From the NCBI RefSeq assembly GCF_029892685.1, contig NZ_JARXVD010000001.1:434001-498000 (forward strand): DNA of 64,000 nt, given 5' to 3'. This DNA is from Mycobacterium sp. OTB74 (GTDB lineage: Bacteria; Actinomycetota; Actinomycetes; Mycobacteriales; Mycobacteriaceae). This document shows positions 51,624 to 59,489 of the stretch, piece by piece. Below the pieces are notes generated by a model that saw only the letters and a program-made list of their open reading frames with translations, was not told where the DNA came from and did not search any database. Numbering within the stretch: position 1 is the first letter of the stretch; every line of letters starts with the position of its first letter. The position numbers and the translations under genes are program-made.

Positions 51624-52100
51624 ATGACCTCCACCATCTCGTCATCAAACCTGACCTCGACCTCGCGTTTTGCGGACCTGTTCGACCGCCCGTTGCCGCG
51701 CGACCTGCGCGACGACGCCGATTCGATGGGCCACGACGCGTTCATCGACCGGTACGGGCATCAGCATGGGCCGGTGCGCCTTGGCAACTGGGAGGCTCAC
51801 GGTCGGTCGATCAGCGGCGTCGGTGACTACCGGGCGACGATCGCCGTCGGTAACCGAATTGCCACGTCGACTACGGCGGCGACCGGACCCATCGCGGCAC
51901 TGACCGCGATGTTGCACGACAGCGGTGTCGCCCTGGAGGCGCTTCGGTTCCATCAGCTGCCTGCGGCAGGTGGCGCCACAGCGACCTTCATCTACGGCAC
52001 TGATGGCGTGCACGACACCTGGGCGATGGGCTGGGCGCGTGACCCGGTTCAGTCGGCACTGCGTGCGATGGTCGCGTGCGCCAACCGGCTGGCGGCATAG
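51624..52100 (+). CDS. Free-standing LeuA regulatory (dimer) domain protein
   Basis: A 158-residue protein that matches the C-terminal allosteric domain of 2-isopropylmalate synthase: RSISGVGDYRATIAVGNRIA, TTAATGPIAALTAMLHDSGV (the G-x-G-P-I/V-x-A region) and DPVQSALRAMVACANRLAA. The catalytic TIM barrel is absent; the N-terminal 60 residues (FADLFDRPLPRDLRDDADSM) look like the linker region. The LeuA domain binds leucine in the full enzyme. This protein could be a leucine sensor or a partner of the chromosomal LeuA. The start at 51624 is the ATG before the first strand-like segment; a leader with stem-loops lies upstream. Confidence 0.72.
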   Translation: MTSTISSSNLTSTSRFADLFDRPLPRDLRDDADSMGHDAFIDRYGHQHGPVRLGNWEAHGRSISGVGDYRATIAVGNRIATSTTAATGPIAALTAMLHDSGVALEALRFHQLPAAGGATATFIYGTDGVHDTWAMGWARDPVQSALRAMVACANRLAA

Positions 52101-52115
52101 TGCCGGTGAGGCGCC

Positions 52116-53597
52116 CTAAGAAATAGGTCGCAGCACAATAGGCATGCCGTCCACCGGCACCGCCATGCCGCCGTAGTCGTACCAGGGCTTGTAGCCCCGG
52201 CGTGGCAGCTCCAAGCGGTACCGGCGCAGCAGTCGGTGCATGACGGTCTTGATTTCCAGCTGACCGAACACCATGCCGATGCATTTGTGCGCGCCACCGC
52301 CGAACGGTGCGAACGCATACCGGTGTTTCTTGTGCTCACTGCGCGGTTCGGCGAAGCGTTCGGGGTCGAAGCGCTCTGGTTCGGTCCATAGCTCGGCCAG
52401 CCGGTGGTTGATCCCCGGCCAGGTCACCACATCGGTTCCGGCCGGGATGTAGTAGCCCAGCAGGTCGGTGTCCCGGACCGCTCGCCGGAAGTTGAACGGC
52501 AGCGGCGTCTGCATCCGCAGAGACTCGTTGATCACCAGGTCGTAGGTTTCCAGCTTTTCGAGCGCGTCGATGTCCAGCGGTGCATCGCCGATGCGCGCCG
52601 ATTCGTCGCGGCAGCGGTCCTGCCACTCGGGGTTGGCTGCCAGGTGGTAGGCCATGGTGGTCAGCGTCGATGTCGTGGTGTCGTGCGCGGCCATCATCAG
52701 GAAGATCATGTGGGCGACGATCTGGTCGTCGGTGAAACTCCGCCCTTCCTCGTCCTCCGCGTGACAGAGCACGCTGAACATGTCGGAGCCCTCCGCGCTG
52801 CGCCGCTCTGCGATGGAACTGGAGAAGTAGTCCTCCAGCGTCTTGCGGGCCTGAATGCCGCGCCACCACGACAGCGGCGGCACCGGCTTGCGCACGATGG
52901 CGTTGCCGGCCCGGGTGGTGGTGGTGAAGGCGTTGTTGATGGTGGTGACCAGCTTGCGGTCGGTACCTGCCTCATGGCCCATGAACACCTCGGAGGCGAT
53001 GTCGAGGGTGAGTTCCTTGACCGCGGGGTGGAAGAGGAATCGGGGGTCGTTGGCCACCCAGTCGTTGGCGAGCACCTTGGTGGCGACCGAATCGATGTGT
53101 GACACGTAACCGGCCAGCCGTGAGCGGGTGAATGCTTCCTGCATGATCCGGCGGTGGAACATGTGCTCGTCGAAGTCGAGCAGCATCAGACCGCCATCGA
53201 AGAACGGGCCGATGATCGGGTCCCAGGCGCGCTGAGAGAAGTCCTTGTTGCGGTTGGAGAACACCGCCTGGGTGGCATCCGGACCCAGCGCCATCACCGA
53301 AGACAGTGCGGGGGTTTGCGCGTAGTACACCGGGCCGTGCTTGCGGTACAGCTGCAGGATGAAGTCCGGGCCGCCGCGGAAGATCTCGATCATGTGGCCG
53401 ATGATCGGTAGCCCCGAGTCACCCATGACCGGCTTGAGTCCGCTGCCTGCAGGCGGTTCAGCGAGGACGAACTGGTCCCAGTCCCTGTCCTTGAGTCGCT
53501 CCTCGATGAGCCCCATTCCGGGTACGGTTACCGGCGTCGGCTTGAGCCGGCGCATTGCCTGGTCAACGAGGTAACGCGGAGTGCTGATGGTCGCCAT
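52116..53597 (-). CDS. cyp136: Cytochrome P450 (CYP136-like)
   Basis: A 493-residue P450, longer than the other three, as expected for CYP136. Seen: I-helix MMAAHDTTTSTL, ExxR in NESLRMQ and heme loop FGGGAHKCIGMVFGQ. Neighbours match the M. tuberculosis cyp136 locus (TetR and SDR beside it, LigB nearby), which is the main reason for the name. The divergent TetR gene is 117 bp away, and a 24-bp palindrome lies between them, so it is likely under that repressor. The native substrate of CYP136 is not known to me. Confidence 0.85.
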   Translation of the reverse strand: MATISTPRYLVDQAMRRLKPTPVTVPGMGLIEERLKDRDWDQFVLAEPPAGSGLKPVMGDSGLPIIGHMIEIFRGGPDFILQLYRKHGPVYYAQTPALSSVMALGPDATQAVFSNRNKDFSQRAWDPIIGPFFDGGLMLLDFDEHMFHRRIMQEAFTRSRLAGYVSHIDSVATKVLANDWVANDPRFLFHPAVKELTLDIASEVFMGHEAGTDRKLVTTINNAFTTTTRAGNAIVRKPVPPLSWWRGIQARKTLEDYFSSSIAERRSAEGSDMFSVLCHAEDEEGRSFTDDQIVAHMIFLMMAAHDTTTSTLTTMAYHLAANPEWQDRCRDESARIGDAPLDIDALEKLETYDLVINESLRMQTPLPFNFRRAVRDTDLLGYYIPAGTDVVTWPGINHRLAELWTEPERFDPERFAEPRSEHKKHRYAFAPFGGGAHKCIGMVFGQLEIKTVMHRLLRRYRLELPRRGYKPWYDYGGMAVPVDGMPIVLRPIS

Positions 53598-53656
53598 GTG
53601 CCGCTCCCGGTGCAGAAATTGTGGTGGATATCACCACCTGCGGCCATCTTGTCTGT

Positions 53657-53680
53657 AAAACTTGACGCATGTCAAGTTTT
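53657..53680. promoter_or_regulatory. TetR operator AAAACTTGAC-GCAT-GTCAAGTTTT
   Basis: A perfect inverted repeat with 10-bp arms and a 4-bp centre, 60 bp upstream of cyp136 and 35 bp upstream of the TetR start. Such length and position strongly suggest the binding site of the adjacent TetR and co-regulation of the divergent pair. Confidence 0.8.
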
Positions 53681-53714
53681 GAATGGGCGTGGCGTCGATG
53701 ACATGGTGGGCGCC

Positions 53715-54347
53715 ATGAGCGCCGAACCAGAGCCGGCAGGCAAAGGCCGCAGCCGTGGCGACCGTCAACGTGACGCGATCGTCCGAGCGGTCCGCGAACT
53801 GCTCGAGGAACGGCCGTTTGCCGAGCTGTCGGTCAGCACCATTAGTGAACGTGCCGGGGTTGCCAGGTCGGGGTTCTACTTCTACTTCGACTCGAAATAT
53901 GCCGTGCTGGCCCGCATCGTTGCTGAGGCCATGGAGGAACTCGACGCGCTCACCCACAACTTCGCGCCGCGGCAGGCCGACGAGACTCCGGTGGATTTCG
54001 CCAAACGGATGGTCGGCAGCGCGGCGAAGGTGTTCGCCACCAATGACCCGATCATGTCGGCATGCACCATCGCGCAGAAGACTGATGCCGAAATCCGGGA
54101 CTTGATGAACGATTTCGAGGACGCGGTGATCGACAAGATCGTCGGAGTGGTGCAGCAGGACGCCGGAGCCCGGCCGATTTCTTCCGACCTGCCGGCCTTG
54201 GTGCGCACCTTGACCGCGACGACAGCCATGACGCTGTCACACGACGCCGCGTTCGTCGGACGCGACGATGATCCGCGGCGTGCTGTCGAGATCATGGAAC
54301 GGTTGTGGCTCAGCGCGTTGTGGGGTGGTGGCGACCTGCCTGTGTAG
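53715..54347 (+). CDS. TetR-family regulator (Rv3058c-like)
   Basis: A 210-residue TetR repressor with HTH SVSTISERAGVARSGFYFYF (tail: DSKYAVLARIVAEAM). ATG at 53715 is chosen over the in-frame ATG at 53703 because of its downstream homology start and the GGTGGG just before it. It is divergent from cyp136 with a strong palindromic operator between, and an SDR follows 9 bp after its stop, so both the P450 and the SDR are probable targets. The same three genes neighbour one another in M. tuberculosis (Rv3057c-Rv3059). Confidence 0.9.
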   Translation: MSAEPEPAGKGRSRGDRQRDAIVRAVRELLEERPFAELSVSTISERAGVARSGFYFYFDSKYAVLARIVAEAMEELDALTHNFAPRQADETPVDFAKRMVGSAAKVFATNDPIMSACTIAQKTDAEIRDLMNDFEDAVIDKIVGVVQQDAGARPISSDLPALVRTLTATTAMTLSHDAAFVGRDDDPRRAVEIMERLWLSALWGGGDLPV

Positions 54348-54356
54348 GGTCAGCCC

Positions 54357-55247
54357 ATGACGCGTTGGAGCGGCTATGCCGGCAAGCGGTGCTTTGTGAC
54401 GGGCGCCGCCAGCGGCATCGGACGGGCGACGGCGCTCAAGCTCGCCGAGCAGGGCGCGATTCTGTACCTGACTGACCGCGACGCCGCCGGCTTGGACCGG
54501 GTGGTCGCCGACGTTCGATCGCTCGGCGGACACGTGGCCGAGTACCGCGCCCTGGACATCTCCGACTACGAGCAGGTTGCAGCCTTTGCCGCGGACATCC
54601 ACAGCCGGAACCCTGCGATGGACGTGGTGCTCAACATTGCGGGCGTCTCCGCGTGGGGGACGGTCAGCACGCTGACCCACGCCCATTGGCGTTCCATGGT
54701 TGATGTCAATCTGATGGGGCCCATCCACGTCATAGAGACCATGGTGCCGCCGATGGTGGCGGCCGGCAGTGGCGGGCGACTGGTCAATGTGTCGTCGGCG
54801 GCGGGCATCGTTGCGCTGCCGTGGCATGCGGCTTACAGCGCGAGCAAGTATGGGCTCCGCGGCCTCAGCGAGGTACTGCGATTCGATCTGGCCAGGCATC
54901 GCATCGGGGTCTCGGTGGTAGTGCCTGGCGCGGTGAAAACCCCACTGGTGCAAACGGTTCAGATCGTCGGCGTGGATCGTGACGACCCGAACGTGCGGCG
55001 TTGGGTGGACCGGTTCACCGGCCATGCCGTGACACCGGAGAAGGCCGCCGACCAGATTCTGTCCGGAGCGGCCAAGAATCGCTTCCTGATTTACACCTCG
55101 TCGGACATCCGCCTGCTGTATCTGTTCAAGCGCGTGGCCTGGCTGCCCTACAGCATGCTGATGGGCAGAGTGAACCTGCTGTTCACCCGAGCACTGCGCC
55201 CCAAGCGTGCGGAGGCCAAGAAGGTATTGGGTCCCAAATCCAGCTGA
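54357..55247 (+). CDS. Short-chain dehydrogenase (Rv3057c-like)
   Basis: A 296-residue classical SDR with the NAD(P) motif TGAASGIGRATALKLAEQG, the NNAG-like LNIAGVS, catalytic Ser in VNVSSAAGIVALP and YSASKYG with the Tyr-Lys pair. The C-terminal 60 residues (RLLYLFKRVAWLPYSMLMGR) are basic and hydrophobic, suggesting membrane contact or a lipid-like substrate. Operon with the TetR gene 9 bp upstream. It probably oxidises or reduces a hydroxy group introduced by the neighbouring CYP136. Confidence 0.9.
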   Translation: MTRWSGYAGKRCFVTGAASGIGRATALKLAEQGAILYLTDRDAAGLDRVVADVRSLGGHVAEYRALDISDYEQVAAFAADIHSRNPAMDVVLNIAGVSAWGTVSTLTHAHWRSMVDVNLMGPIHVIETMVPPMVAAGSGGRLVNVSSAAGIVALPWHAAYSASKYGLRGLSEVLRFDLARHRIGVSVVVPGAVKTPLVQTVQIVGVDRDDPNVRRWVDRFTGHAVTPEKAADQILSGAAKNRFLIYTSSDIRLLYLFKRVAWLPYSMLMGRVNLLFTRALRPKRAEAKKVLGPKSS

Positions 55248-55263
55248 TCGATCCCTTTGTGCA

Positions 55264-56424
55264 TCAGCGCTTTCCCCAATCCCAAGCTGGCGCAGTGATC
55301 ATCGTCTGACCATCGACCTGGGTCTCGCCCCACTGCTTGACCAACTCGACTTCGCTTGCGTCGCAGGCGATGAGCCGCCCGAGCAGCACCGACGAGTGGG
55401 TGACCACGACCACTTGGGTGCGGCGTGCGGCGACCGCGATCATGTCCGCGAGTGGGCACACCAGATCGGGGTGCAGCGAAGTTTCCGGCTCGTTGAGCAC
55501 CATGAGCGCCGGTGGCGCCGTTGTCGACAGGGCAGCGCCCCACAACAGGAATCGCAGTGTGCCGTCGGATAATTCGGCCGCCCGCAAGGGTCGGAGCATG
55601 CCGCGCTGGTGCAGTTGCAGCTCGAAAAGTCCATCGCGGGCGGCGACCGACACCTCGGCTCCTTCGAACGCGTCGGCCACCGCTCGGGGTAGATCGTCGA
55701 ATCCGGATTCCAGAATGGTTTGTACGGCGGCGGCAAGATCGGTGCCGTCATTGCCGAGCACCGGGGTGCGGGTGCCCACTTGGGGCTGACGGGCAGGGGC
55801 ATGCCGGTCGACTCGGAAGCCGTCGTAGAACCGCCAGTCCCGCAATCGATCCCGAACCGCGTGCAATTCGGGCAGGGCGATCGGGTTGGCGTACTCGGCA
55901 AGCACGCTGCGGTAGGCGGGCAGCGAGCGGCTCAATTCATCGAAGCCCCGGCCGGAATCGGAAGCGACCTCGGCGTAATCCCGGGTGCGGCGCACCAGGG
56001 TGCTGCTGGGCCGAGGCACGGCGCCGGCGAACACCACCTCCCGCTTGATCTCCGGATCTCGGCCGAACATCGACTTATGTCCCGGGTCCTGTGGTAGACC
56101 CAGATCGATGAGGTAGCCGAAATCGGTTGCTGAGAAACCGAGTTCGAGTGACACCGGCCTGGTGCGGGCGGTGCCCTCGCTGACCCCGGTACGGCGTGCA
56201 CCGCTGGTGTTCTCCGGTCCGGCCCACAGCACCGACTGCAGTCCGCCTTCACGGGCCAGGGAACTGATCACGTCACCGCGTCCGCAATCGGCCAGCAGTC
56301 CCAGTGCGCGGTACACCGACGACTTTCCGGTGCCGTTGGCTCCGGTCACGACAGTCAGTGCGGTCAGCGGCAGGACCACCTCTCGCAGCGACCGATACCC
56401 CCGGATCGCGATGGTGTTCAGCAC
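55264..56424 (-). CDS. AAA ATPase (AAA15/OLD-like, no nuclease domain)
   Basis: A 386-residue ABC/SMC-like ATPase of the AAA15/AAA21 family. Seen: RGYRSLREVVLPLTALTVV, Walker A GANGTGKSS (residues about 30-38), the signature-like AELSDGTLRFLLWGAAL and Walker B LMVLNEPETSLHPDL, then the H-loop VVVTHSSVLLG. A TOPRIM nuclease domain, as in OLD proteins, is absent. GTG at 56424 overlaps the dinB2 end by seven bases, so it is translated with the polymerase. It is not part of the order I remember for M. tuberculosis. A DNA-repair or defence function is possible but unproven. Confidence 0.87.
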   Translation of the reverse strand: MLNTIAIRGYRSLREVVLPLTALTVVTGANGTGKSSVYRALGLLADCGRGDVISSLAREGGLQSVLWAGPENTSGARRTGVSEGTARTRPVSLELGFSATDFGYLIDLGLPQDPGHKSMFGRDPEIKREVVFAGAVPRPSSTLVRRTRDYAEVASDSGRGFDELSRSLPAYRSVLAEYANPIALPELHAVRDRLRDWRFYDGFRVDRHAPARQPQVGTRTPVLGNDGTDLAAAVQTILESGFDDLPRAVADAFEGAEVSVAARDGLFELQLHQRGMLRPLRAAELSDGTLRFLLWGAALSTTAPPALMVLNEPETSLHPDLVCPLADMIAVAARRTQVVVVTHSSVLLGRLIACDASEVELVKQWGETQVDGQTMITAPAWDWGKR

Positions 56425-57449
56425 GCGGGCATCTCCAACTCGAGTCGCACGCCCAGTAGCCGGATGGGCCGGTCCAGATCGAATTGATGCAACAGGTCCA
56501 CGGCGGTGGCGATGATGGTGGCCTCCTCGGCGCCGGCGGCCGGCAGCTTCCGAATCTTGGTGCGGGTGAAGAAGGTTTTGGTGCGCACGGTTACAGCCAC
56601 CCGCGTGACCACCCGGTTCTGCGTGACAATCTCGGCCAGGGTAGCGCGGGCCAGGTCGGTGACCGCCGCCGTCATCTCGGCGACGTCGGTAATGTCCTCG
56701 GGGAAGGTCACCACGTGGCTGCGCGATCGGGGAACCCACGGTTCAGTGCTCACCGTGGTATCGCCACCACCCTTGGCCAACAACAGGATCCATAATCCGG
56801 TGGATGGGCCGAAGGTCGATGTCAGGACGGTGGCGTCGGTAGCGGCCAGGTCAGCTACCGTGGTGATACCAAGGCCGACAAGCTTTTTCGCGGTCTTGGG
56901 GCCGACACCCCAGAGTGCTTCTACCGGTCGGTCGCCCATCAGCGCCATCCAGTTCTCCGCGGTGAGTGCGAAAACCCCGGCCGGCTTGCCGAATCCGGTG
57001 GCGACCTTGGCGCGCTGTTTGTTGTCGCTGATCCCGACGCTGCACGACAACCCGGTCTCGGCGGCGATGACGGTACGGATCTGTTCGGCCAGTTCGAACG
57101 GATCATCCACCGCTGCTCCGATGTACGCCTCATCCCAACCCCACACCTCGATGGGGTGGCCCAGGTCCCGCAGTAGTCCCATGACCTGTTCGGAGGCTTC
57201 GTCGTAGGCTGCCGAATCCGACGGCAGGAAGGTGGCCTGAGGGCACTTGCGTGCCGCCGTGCGCAAGGGCATGCCGGCGTGCACGCCGAATGCCCGGGCC
57301 TCGTAGGACGCGCAGGTGACGACCTTTCGGGGCTCGGTCGGATCGCCGTTGCCGCCGACGATCACCGGCAGGCCGACCAGTTCGGGGTGCCTGCGCAGTT
57401 CGACCGACGCCAGGAATTGGTCGAGGTCAACATGCAGGACCCAGGTCAC
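56418..57449 (-). CDS. dinB2: Y-family DNA polymerase IV, DinB2 type (ribonucleotide-permissive)
   Basis: A 343-residue Y-family polymerase, orthologue of DinP/DinB2 (Rv3056) by context. Catalytic acidic residues are in HVDLDQFLASVE and VWGWDEAYIG; SYEARAFGVHAGMPL binds the incoming nucleotide. The steric-gate position, normally Phe or Tyr in DMDxFFASVE, is Leu (DQFLASVE), as in M. smegmatis DinB2, which inserts ribonucleotides readily. No C-terminal clamp-binding motif is seen (the end is RLELEMPAC). GTG at 57449 follows GAGG by eight bases; GTG at 57470 would overlap the TetR gene. Confidence 0.9.
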   Translation of the reverse strand: MTWVLHVDLDQFLASVELRRHPELVGLPVIVGGNGDPTEPRKVVTCASYEARAFGVHAGMPLRTAARKCPQATFLPSDSAAYDEASEQVMGLLRDLGHPIEVWGWDEAYIGAAVDDPFELAEQIRTVIAAETGLSCSVGISDNKQRAKVATGFGKPAGVFALTAENWMALMGDRPVEALWGVGPKTAKKLVGLGITTVADLAATDATVLTSTFGPSTGLWILLLAKGGGDTTVSTEPWVPRSRSHVVTFPEDITDVAEMTAAVTDLARATLAEIVTQNRVVTRVAVTVRTKTFFTRTKIRKLPAAGAEEATIIATAVDLLHQFDLDRPIRLLGVRLELEMPAC

Positions 57450-57459
57450 CAGCCCGGCC

Positions 57460-58062
57460 TCAGGTTCCACAAAGCTTGCGCGCCAAGCTTTCCCACGCGT
57501 CTCCCTGGGCCTGCAAACTGCGACCGAGGTCGTCGTGCAGGTGGATCACGTAGTCGGCGTCGAGCAGGGCCAGTAGGGCGTCGCTCTGGGCGTCCAGATC
57601 GCCGGTGGTGCCTGCGGACTGCAGCAGCATCCGGACGTGAGTGTGCTGCACGGCAGCAGGCGCGTTGTAGCGGGCTTGCGGGTCGCGGGCGGCATCGGAC
57701 AGTAGCGACCGGTGGTTCCACACGAATTGCAGCCGATCCCGGCCATACGCGCACAGACGCTGCAGCGGCGGTGCCCCGGGACCGAGCGGTGGCGGCCCGA
57801 ACATGAACGCTCGCTGTTCGGCCTTCTCGTCCTCGTCCAGAAGGATGACCATGAGCCCGGCGCGACTGCCGAACCGGCGGAACAACGTGCCCTTGCCGAC
57901 GCCGGCCTCGTTCGCGATGTCGTCCATGGTGACGGCGTCGGTGCCACGTTCATCGATTAGTCGGCGGGCGGCATCGAGCAGCAGCAACCGGTTTCGCGCC
58001 GCATCGCCGCGTTCGACGGGGGCGGCTTCGGTGATCGGCAGCCCGGTCAGCGCGTCGCTCAT
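57460..58062 (-). CDS. TetR-family regulator (Rv3055-like)
   Basis: A 200-residue TetR protein with HTH MDDIANEAGVGKGTLFRRFG (residues about 46-66) and a helical ligand domain. It is directly upstream of dinB2 on the same strand, as in M. tuberculosis, and divergent from the FMN reductase at 58165. The CGGACT palindrome at 58092-58105 lies in the gap. Regulation of the polymerase and reductase by the same repressor is plausible. Confidence 0.88.
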   Translation of the reverse strand: MSDALTGLPITEAAPVERGDAARNRLLLLDAARRLIDERGTDAVTMDDIANEAGVGKGTLFRRFGSRAGLMVILLDEDEKAEQRAFMFGPPPLGPGAPPLQRLCAYGRDRLQFVWNHRSLLSDAARDPQARYNAPAAVQHTHVRMLLQSAGTTGDLDAQSDALLALLDADYVIHLHDDLGRSLQAQGDAWESLARKLCGT

Positions 58063-58091
58063 ATTCGAACTTTAGCTCAGCCGGAACGAAT

Positions 58092-58105
58092 CGGACTGAA
58101 GTCCG
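58092..58105. promoter_or_regulatory. Palindrome CGGACT-GA-AGTCCG
   Basis: A 14-bp inverted repeat with 6-bp arms and a 2-bp centre in the 102-bp gap between the TetR gene and the FMN reductase. Probable operator of the adjacent TetR. Confidence 0.5.
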
Positions 58106-58164
58106 GTTACTGTGTGCGACGATCGGTTCGCTGGAACCGGCGACACACAAGCTAGGGGAAGAAA

Positions 58165-58707
58165 ATGGCTGAAACGAAAGTCCTGGTCCTGGTTGGCAGT
58201 CTGCGGGCCGGCTCGTTGAATCGGCAGCTGGCCGAGGTGGCGGTCGAGTCTGCGCCTGCCAGCGTGACGGTGCGGGTGGCGGACTGGCTCGGTGACCTGC
58301 CCTTCTACAACGAGGATGTAGATACTCCGGAAACAGTGCCGGTATCGGTGGTGGAGTTGCGCAAGGTGGCCGCCGAGGCTGATGCAGTGCTGGCAGTGAC
58401 GCCGGAGTACAACGGCACCATTCCCGCGGTGCTCAAGAACGTCATCGACTGGCTGTCGCGGCCTTACGGCAGCGGTGCGGTCGTCGGTAAGCCGCTCGCG
58501 GTGATCGGCACCTCGTTCGGTCAGTACGGCGGCGTGTGGGCGCACGACGAGACCCGCAAGTCGTTCGGTATCGCAGGTGCGGATGTGGTGGACGTCAAGC
58601 TGTCACTGCCCGCGCCGAAATTCGACGGCAAGCATCCGCGCGAGACCGCCGAGGTGGTCGAGGGGGTTCGTGATGTGGTGGCCAAGTTGGTGGCGGAAGT
58701 CGGCTGA
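58165..58707 (+). CDS. NADPH-dependent FMN reductase (Rv3054c-like)
   Basis: A 180-residue flavodoxin-fold reductase of the ChrR/ArsH-like group. Seen: the FMN phosphate loop GSLRAGSLNRQLA and the signature PEYNGTIPAVLKNVIDWLSR; FGQYGGVWAHDETRK is typical. The family reduces quinones, flavins or metals. ATG at 58165 is preceded by AGGGGAAG. Its last codons GTC GGC TGA form the first copy of the tandem palindromic repeat that fills the downstream gap, so the 3' end of this gene is the seed of that array. Confidence 0.88.
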   Translation: MAETKVLVLVGSLRAGSLNRQLAEVAVESAPASVTVRVADWLGDLPFYNEDVDTPETVPVSVVELRKVAAEADAVLAVTPEYNGTIPAVLKNVIDWLSRPYGSGAVVGKPLAVIGTSFGQYGGVWAHDETRKSFGIAGADVVDVKLSLPAPKFDGKHPRETAEVVEGVRDVVAKLVAEVG

Positions 58708-58830
58708 GCCGATAATCGGACGGGGTCGGCTGAGCCGACAGATCGGGCGGGGTCGGCTGAGCCGACAGATCGGGCGGGGTCGGCTGAGCCGACAGATCGG
58801 GCGGGGGTCGGCTGAGCCGACAGATTTTGT
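58699..58830. repeat. Five-copy tandem repeat of a palindromic 27-bp unit
   Basis: Unit GTCGGCTGAGCCGACAG... begins at 58699, 58725, 58752, 58779 and 58807 (periods 26, 27, 27, 28). Each unit contains the 15-bp palindrome GTCGGCT-G-AGCCGAC, except that copy 1 ends in GAT. Units differ by single bases and copy 5 is truncated (CAGATTTTG). Copy 1 overlaps the reductase stop. Each could form a hairpin, so the array may be a multi-hairpin terminator or binding sites for a regulator; it may vary in number between strains. Confidence 0.85.
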
Positions 58831-58867
58831 CCAGTGAGTCGACGGATCGAGGTCGGCGGCGGACACT

Positions 58868-58890
58868 CGGTGTAACCCGGGCGGCTATCT
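58868..58890 (+). promoter_or_regulatory. ECF promoter P1 of the sigma-Rieske operon
   Basis: CGGTGTAACCCG (58868-58879) and TATCT (58886-58890). The same two elements with identical spacing (15 bp from TGTAACCC to TATCT) occur at 60185-60207. GTAACC-type -35 elements are typical of ECF sigma factors. The sigma gene starts 54 bp downstream, implying autoregulation. Confidence 0.7.
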
Positions 58891-58943
58891 ACGGATTGAG
58901 GTGGCTACGGAGTGCCGGGCTGCACCGATGAGACGGGGCCGAG

Positions 58944-59489
58944 GTGTCCGCACAGCGCGATCCGGTGGACCGACCACCGCTACGCGTGGTGTCGTCGGAT
59001 TCTTGCTATCCCGACTGGGAGGCCGTCTACCAGGACAACGCCAGGTGGGTGTACCGCACCATCTACGCCCGGGTGGGTAACCAGGCTGACGCCGAGGATC
59101 TCACCGCCGAAGTGTTCCTGGCCGCGCTGCGTCCGTTGCGGTTGACCGCCAGTGCCGCCGAGGTGCGGGCTTATCTGCGTAGTACTGCGCGCACCGTGCT
59201 GGCCGCGCACTGGCGCGAGACGATGGGTCGGGAGGTCACGGTGATCGAACCCGACACAGCTGCCCCGCCAGAGTCGGAGCAGTCCATCAGCACTGCGCCA
59301 GAGCGTGTCGCCGCCGTATTGGGCACTCTGCCGGACAACTACCGACGCATACTTGAGCTGCGATTCCTGCAGACCAAGTCGATACGGGAGTCTGCGGCTG
59401 AGCTCGGTGTCAGCGTCGCCAATGCAAAGGTGTTGCAGCACCGGGCATTACGACTGGCGGCGCAGATCAACGAGAAGGGCGAGCCATGA
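58944..59489 (+). CDS. ECF sigma factor
   Basis: A 181-residue RpoE-type sigma factor. Region 2: DNARWVYRTIYARVGNQADA, then EDLTAEVFLAAL (residues about 26-60); region 4: VLGTLPDNYRRILELRFLQT, with the HTH RESAAELGVSVANAKVLQHR (residues about 115-170). No C-terminal extension. GTG at 58944 is preceded by GGGGCCGAGG. The stop overlaps the ATG of the Rieske gene, so the two are coupled as sigma/anti-sigma pairs usually are. A matching promoter lies upstream of it and of the cupredoxin gene. Confidence 0.92.
   Translation: MSAQRDPVDRPPLRVVSSDSCYPDWEAVYQDNARWVYRTIYARVGNQADAEDLTAEVFLAALRPLRLTASAAEVRAYLRSTARTVLAAHWRETMGREVTVIEPDTAAPPESEQSISTAPERVAAVLGTLPDNYRRILELRFLQTKSIRESAAELGVSVANAKVLQHRALRLAAQINEKGEP

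Noticed and set aside
58699..58830. CRISPR-like array
   Set aside because: The units abut with no unique spacers of 30-40 bp, and no cas genes are present; it is a tandem repeat.
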